From contig NZ_VNHX01000002.1 of NCBI RefSeq assembly GCF_008124885.1, positions 186,001 to 250,000 of the forward strand: 64,000 nucleotides of DNA, in the 5' to 3' direction. The notes beneath the pieces were generated by a model. The model was not told the origin of the DNA and ran no database searches. It saw only the letters and a program-made list of their open reading frames with translations. The number at the start of each line of letters is the position of its first letter. Within the stretch, counting starts at the first letter, position 1. This document shows, in pieces, positions 60,120 through 64,000 of the stretch. A program made the position numbers and the translations under genes. The stretch comes from Sphingobacterium allocomposti. GTDB taxonomy: Bacteria; Bacteroidota; Bacteroidia; Sphingobacteriales; Sphingobacteriaceae.

Positions 60120-60152
60120 TCAGAGACGCAAGGTTGTATCTTGCGTCTCTGA
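60120..60152. repeat. 13-bp perfect hairpin upstream of the ABC genes
   Basis: TCAGAGACGCAAG (60120-60132) and CTTGCGTCTCTGA (60140-60152) with loop GTTGTAT, no T-run. The GAGACGCAAG/CTTGCGTCTC theme resembles dispersed REP-type palindromes. It lies in the divergent-end gap before the minus-strand ABC permease. Confidence 0.75.
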
Positions 60153-60251
60153 CAAACTTACATAAAATGCTTTACTTTTACGTGTGCTGTGTATCGCTAT
60201 ATTGCCATGAAGAACCGGCTTATAACGAGCATACGGAATAGTGCTGCGTTG

Positions 60252-61301
60252 TTAAATGATCAACATCGCATCCCCATACGAATAGAATCGGTATTTCTCT
60301 TTTACAGCAACCTCATAAGCATTCATCACATTCTCATATCCGGCGAATGCGGCGATCATCACCAATAGGGTGGATTCGGGCGTATGGAAGTTTGTAATCA
60401 TCGAATTCGCTATGCTGAAATCGTAAGGCGGGTAGATGAACTTACTTGTCCAATCGTTAGCAGCCTTTAGGTGTTTATCTGCGGATACCGAAGATTCGAT
60501 TGCCCGCATGGATGTCGTTCCTACGGCGCACACACGTCGTTTGGAATCTATCCCTTTGTTTACGATCCGCGCTGCTTCCTCCGTAATGATAAACTGTTCG
60601 GAATCCATTTTATGTTTGGTGAGGTCTTCAACTTCGACGGTGCGGAACGTTCCGAGGCCGACGTGCAATGTAACCTCTGCAAAGTTGACACCTTTGAGTT
60701 CCAATCGTTTCATTAATTCGCGGGAGAAGTGAAGCCCGGCGGTAGGAGCAGCAACAGCACCTTCGTTCTTGGCGTAGATGGTCTGATAACGGAATTTATC
60801 TTCCGGTGTTGCTTTACGTTTGATATACTTAGGTAGCGGTGTCTCTCCGAGGATTTCGATGTTGCGGCGGAACTCTTCGTCTGTGCCGTCAAATAGAAAG
60901 CGGATAGTGCGACCGCGGGACGTCGTGTTGTCTACCACCTCAGCGACAAGCAGGTCGTCGTCTCCGAAATAGAGTTTATTGCCGACACGGATCTTTCGTG
61001 CGGGATCCACAAGGACATCCCACAAGCGTAATTCTTTGTTTAATTCTCTTAAAAGGAAGACTTCAATCGTTGCTCCGGTTTTTTCCTTATTTCCGTACAT
61101 ACGGGCAGGAAATACTTTCGTATTATTTAAGATCATGACATCTTGGTCGTCAAAATAATCCAATACGTCTTTGAAGATCTTGTGTTCTATTTTTCCGGAA
61201 TCCCGGTGCAAAACCATTAGGCGTGATTCGTCACGTTGTTCGGATGGTTCTGATGCCAATAGTGATTCGGGTAAATTGAATTTAAACTGTGATAATTTCA
61301 T
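60252..61301 (-). CDS. queA: S-adenosylmethionine:tRNA ribosyltransferase-isomerase
   Basis: 349 residues. QueA transfers and isomerises ribose from SAM to preQ1-modified tRNA, giving epoxyqueuosine. Signatures are [20 protein letters not shown], the loop [40 protein letters not shown] and [20 protein letters not shown], and the end [20 protein letters not shown]. Length and motifs are complete. It lies alone on the minus strand, divergent from the MacB-like permease; the 164-base gap is AT-rich with a hairpin at about 61390-61425 (AATTAAAAC / GTTTTAATT). Confidence 0.97.
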   Translation of the reverse strand: MKLSQFKFNLPESLLASEPSEQRDESRLMVLHRDSGKIEHKIFKDVLDYFDDQDVMILNNTKVFPARMYGNKEKTGATIEVFLLRELNKELRLWDVLVDPARKIRVGNKLYFGDDDLLVAEVVDNTTSRGRTIRFLFDGTDEEFRRNIEILGETPLPKYIKRKATPEDKFRYQTIYAKNEGAVAAPTAGLHFSRELMKRLELKGVNFAEVTLHVGLGTFRTVEVEDLTKHKMDSEQFIITEEAARIVNKGIDSKRRVCAVGTTSMRAIESSVSADKHLKAANDWTSKFIYPPYDFSIANSMITNFHTPESTLLVMIAAFAGYENVMNAYEVAVKEKYRFYSYGDAMLII

Positions 61302-61465
61302 CTTTTAATTCTTCGCTATAAGTTGTTCCATAGTGTCGAAACATCCAAGTGCAGTTAGGACACCAAAAAGGCTTACAAAGTTAAGTATAATTAAAACTAA
61401 AAACTACACTTTTTGGTTTTAATTATTCCTTTGCTGCGATAAATACGTTATATTTATAGGCAGAT

Positions 61466-62713
61466 ATGTTTTTGGTTTTCACACTGCTTAAGGAAAGTTT
61501 TGGGTTTGCGTTGTCTGCTCTGAAAGACAATAAAACGCGGACGTTGCTGTCTTTACTTGGAGTAACCATCGGTATCATGACGATTATCGGCGTATTCTCG
61601 GCCGTGGATACCCTGCGCAACAACCTTGAGGAATCGGTGCGGAAAATAGGGAGCCGGACATTGTACGTCGAAAAATGGCCTTGGGATGGAGGGCCGGATT
61701 TTCCGTGGTGGAAATATATCAACCGGCCGGAACCTAAATATGGCGATTTCGAAGCCGTTAGGGATCGGATGACGACAGCAGAGGCCGTGGCTTACTCCAT
61801 CTATATTTCAAACGCCACGGCAAAATACAAAAGCAATTCTGCTTCGAATATAACCGTAGCTGCAGGCACGCAGGAAATCTTAAAAATCAGAAACCTCGAC
61901 ATTGTGGAAGGACGTTATTTCACCGATCAGGAATCCCGGTCGGGAGGCAATGGCGTCATTCTGGGAGCAACGATCGCTGAAGGGCTCTTTCCAAGAGAGA
62001 ATCCGATCGGTAACTATATCAGTTTATTAGGCCGAAAGCTACAGGTTATCGGCGTACTGAAAAAGGAAGGGGCAGGGATGCTTATAGATGTGTCGAACGA
62101 CGACGTAGCGTATATCCCGTTCAGCATGGCCCGAAATATCGTTAACTATGAGAACTATTCGCCCAGCATCTCCATTGAGGTTAAGGGCCGATACTCCTTG
62201 GAAGAAGCAGAAAGCGAATTGATCGGTATCATGCGTTCTTCACGACGGCTGCCTCCGCAGCGTGAAGAAGATTTCTCCGTTAATAAGACAACACTGATCA
62301 CGGCCCAATTGGATCAGATGTTCGGAATTATTAACCTGGCCGGTTTCTGTATCGGCATATTCTCTATTCTGGTCGGTGGGTTTGGTATTGCGAATATCAT
62401 GTTTGTGAGCGTGAAAGAGCGGACCAACCTGATAGGGATTCAAAAAGCGCTGGGCGCCAAGCAGTTTTTTATTTTGTCGCAATTTCTTATTGAAAGCATA
62501 TTGTTATGCCTAATCGGCGGAGGTATCGGCCTGCTGTTTGTATTTGGCCTCGCGGCGTTGGTGAACGTCGCCGCCGGCGTAGCAGTTGTTGTGAGCATCA
62601 AGATGGTTGTTCTTACGACCGCCCTTTCGACGCTCATCGGGCTGATTGCCGGCATTGTCCCCGCGATTAATGCTGCCCGGCTGGATCCCGTAGAAGCCAT
62701 CCGGAGCAAGTAA
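61466..62713 (+). CDS. MacB/FtsX-like ABC transporter permease
   Basis: 415 residues, with one N-terminal membrane helix (SLLGVTIGIMTIIGVFSAVD), a large periplasmic domain (about 50-280, MacB_PCD-like: VEGRYFTDQESRSGGNGVIL) and three C-terminal helices with FtsX signatures (FGIANIMFVSVKERTNLIGI, QFLIESILLCLIGGGIGLLF, SIKMVVLTTALSTLIGLIAG). Such permeases use mechanotransmission to eject periplasmic proteins or lipoproteins. Usually an ATPase is encoded next door; none is here, so it must pair with one encoded elsewhere, or is a partial system. Divergent from queA. Complete. Confidence 0.88.
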   Translation: MFLVFTLLKESFGFALSALKDNKTRTLLSLLGVTIGIMTIIGVFSAVDTLRNNLEESVRKIGSRTLYVEKWPWDGGPDFPWWKYINRPEPKYGDFEAVRDRMTTAEAVAYSIYISNATAKYKSNSASNITVAAGTQEILKIRNLDIVEGRYFTDQESRSGGNGVILGATIAEGLFPRENPIGNYISLLGRKLQVIGVLKKEGAGMLIDVSNDDVAYIPFSMARNIVNYENYSPSISIEVKGRYSLEEAESELIGIMRSSRRLPPQREEDFSVNKTTLITAQLDQMFGIINLAGFCIGIFSILVGGFGIANIMFVSVKERTNLIGIQKALGAKQFFILSQFLIESILLCLIGGGIGLLFVFGLAALVNVAAGVAVVVSIKMVVLTTALSTLIGLIAGIVPAINAARLDPVEAIRSK

Positions 62714-62945
62714 GAGGCCGTTCCGGTCTGTCTGTATTTCCCTCCCAGTATCATGGTGAGGTTCCATCTCGTTGAATAAACAACTATTTGTTTTAAGGTG
62801 CGTATGGCTGTGTCTTCTCGCCGGGAACTGTCGTTGCCGGAAGAAAAAGTGGCGTAGGAGGCTTTTTGGAAAAAAAACATCCACTTTTAAAAAAGATATT
62901 GTAACTTAAAAGCAATGTAAACAGTATAAATTAGATAGAGAAAAT

Positions 62946-64000
62946 ATGGCTGAATCCGAAAAAAAAGAGGAGTTTGCAACCGGGCTAATCGGAGAGGAAA
63001 CTTTAGATAATATGCATCACGTCAACAACCCTGTGTTGGACGTTCCCGCAATTGAAAAGAAGTATCTGGGAGGGGTTGTGTCCTATGTCAAAGACGGGAA
63101 CGCGTTTATCTTTACCGATGGAAAGGCGAGTGTGGAGGTAAAGGTGTTTTCCGACGAGATTATCCGCGTGCGGTTGGCTCCGCAAAGCTCCTTTCTTGAC
63201 GACTTTTCGTATGCGATTAAAAAAGACCTGGATCTCCACCCTACGTCGTTTTCGTTTGACGAAACAGACGAGGCTTACCTGATAGAAACAAGTGCCGTTA
63301 TTTGCAGTATCCGGAAAGAGAACTTCCTTATGTCGTTTGCGGACGGGGAGGGAAAGGTCGTCAATGCCGACCGTACGCCAATGCACTGGGAAGAAAGTCC
63401 GGACTTTGGTGGCTACTACGTGTACTGTACTAAGCATACTCCTTCAGACGAAGCCTTTTTCGGGCTCGGAGATAAGTCGACCAACCTGAATTTGCGTGGC
63501 CGGCGGTTTCATAACTGGAACTCCGATACGTATGGCTTCGGCTTCAATCAGGATCCGCTTTATAAAACTATTCCGTTTTATATCGGTGTCACGGAAGGTA
63601 GCGCATACGGTATATTTTTCGATAATACGTTCAAGACGTTCTTCGATTTTGCTGCCGAAAAAGCGGATAGGACCAGCTATTGGTCTGAAGGCGGGGAGAT
63701 GCAGTATTACTATATTCACGGTCCTCTCATGATGGATGTTGTCAAGCGGTATCATGAATTGACGGGTACGCATTTTATGCCGCCGCTGTGGGCGATCGGT
63801 TACCATCAGTGTCGATGGAGCTATTATCCGGAGGCCAACGTTCGGGAGGTGGCACAGCAATTTCGTAAACGGCAGATTCCCTGTGATGCGATCTATCTGG
63901 ATATCGATTACATGGATGGATACCGTTGTTTTACGTGGAATAAGCGGTATTTTCCCGATCCAAAGAAGATGATAGCTGACCTGGCTGCCGACGGCTTCCG
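62946..64000 (+). CDS. Glycoside hydrolase family 31 enzyme, N-terminal part (truncated by window end)
   Basis: About 351 codons, open to the window edge, so only the N-terminal half is seen. GH31 enzymes are alpha-glucosidases, alpha-xylosidases and related transglycosidases. An N-terminal beta-sandwich (VSYVKDGNAFIFTDGKASVE) leads to DEAFFGLGDKSTNLNLRGRR and FYIGVTEGSAYGIFFDNTFK, typical of the family. PPLWAIGYHQCRWSYYPEAN and IPCDAIYLDIDYMDGYRCFT mark the start of the catalytic barrel; the nucleophile Asp lies beyond the window. No signal peptide, so it is cytoplasmic or processed differently. The start at 62946 gives MAESEKKEEFATGLIGEETL. The 232 bases before it hold no clear promoter. 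Confidence 0.9.
   Translation, partial: MAESEKKEEFATGLIGEETLDNMHHVNNPVLDVPAIEKKYLGGVVSYVKDGNAFIFTDGKASVEVKVFSDEIIRVRLAPQSSFLDDFSYAIKKDLDLHPTSFSFDETDEAYLIETSAVICSIRKENFLMSFADGEGKVVNADRTPMHWEESPDFGGYYVYCTKHTPSDEAFFGLGDKSTNLNLRGRRFHNWNSDTYGFGFNQDPLYKTIPFYIGVTEGSAYGIFFDNTFKTFFDFAAEKADRTSYWSEGGEMQYYYIHGPLMMDVVKRYHELTGTHFMPPLWAIGYHQCRWSYYPEANVREVAQQFRKRQIPCDAIYLDIDYMDGYRCFTWNKRYFPDPKKMIADLAADGF

Overview
The window looks like a chromosomal segment of a Bacteroidota bacterium, most likely of the Sphingobacteriaceae (Sphingobacterium, Parapedobacter or Pedobacter relatives). Support comes from Bacteroidota-type promoters (a -7 box of the form TAnnTTTG), a TonB receptor with an N-terminal CarboxypepD_reg-like domain, a DUF4290-murA pair, the bamA-ompH-ompH cluster, an archaeal-like short ProRS, a PurF homologue with a propeptide, and a glycine-lipid gene pair resembling glsB/glsA. 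Nearly all of it is ordinary core chromosome. No prophage, CRISPR array, insertion sequence, rRNA or tRNA was recognised.

Layout. 0-4.4 kb holds short tandem repeats, a small GNAT-like protein and an orphan TonB receptor with a long leader. 4.4-16.1 kb is mostly minus strand: two OmpH/Skp chaperones, bamA, uppS, nadK, a CBS protein, then (plus strand) the lipid acyltransferase pair, then elaA, yqeY, an SDR and the menaquinone methyltransferase. 16.1-16.5 kb is a non-coding stretch with a cluster of DnaA-box-like 9-mers and an AT-rich tract, a candidate replication origin. 16.5-30.2 kb is entirely plus strand: dnaB, pcrA, DUF4290, murA, amt, lepA, folD and envelope-stress-type lipoprotein, BON and SH3 genes. 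30.2-46.9 kb is mixed: a small peptide gene, LysR/methyltransferase, a DUF937-metallohydrolase pair, a TetR-tolC-acrA-acrB efflux operon, cytochrome c/SCO/lipoprotein, an MFS transporter, and an operon of a DUF4905-like protein, LysM protein, uridine kinase and a small Cys-rich protein. 46.9-64 kb carries nfeD, a FadL-like porin, an aromatic/Gly-rich lipoprotein, proS, a NAD-binding protein, cystathionine gamma-synthase, a PurF homologue, rplU-rpmA, an ABC exporter, queA, a MacB-like permease and the first half of a GH31 glycosidase that runs off the window.

The genes do not form one specialised system. The main joint themes are outer-membrane assembly (BamA, OmpH twins, UppS, MurA), replication and repair around the proposed origin, and envelope transport. 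The most interesting unexplained signals are: (i) two copies of a ~65-nt intergenic small-RNA-like element at about 3.97 kb and 40.56 kb with conserved leader and loop but different, compensated stems; (ii) the candidate origin at 16.2-16.4 kb; (iii) two small genes at 30558-30698 and 44343-44519; (iv) a palindrome-dense island at 30381-30485; and (v) several tandem or REP-like repeats.
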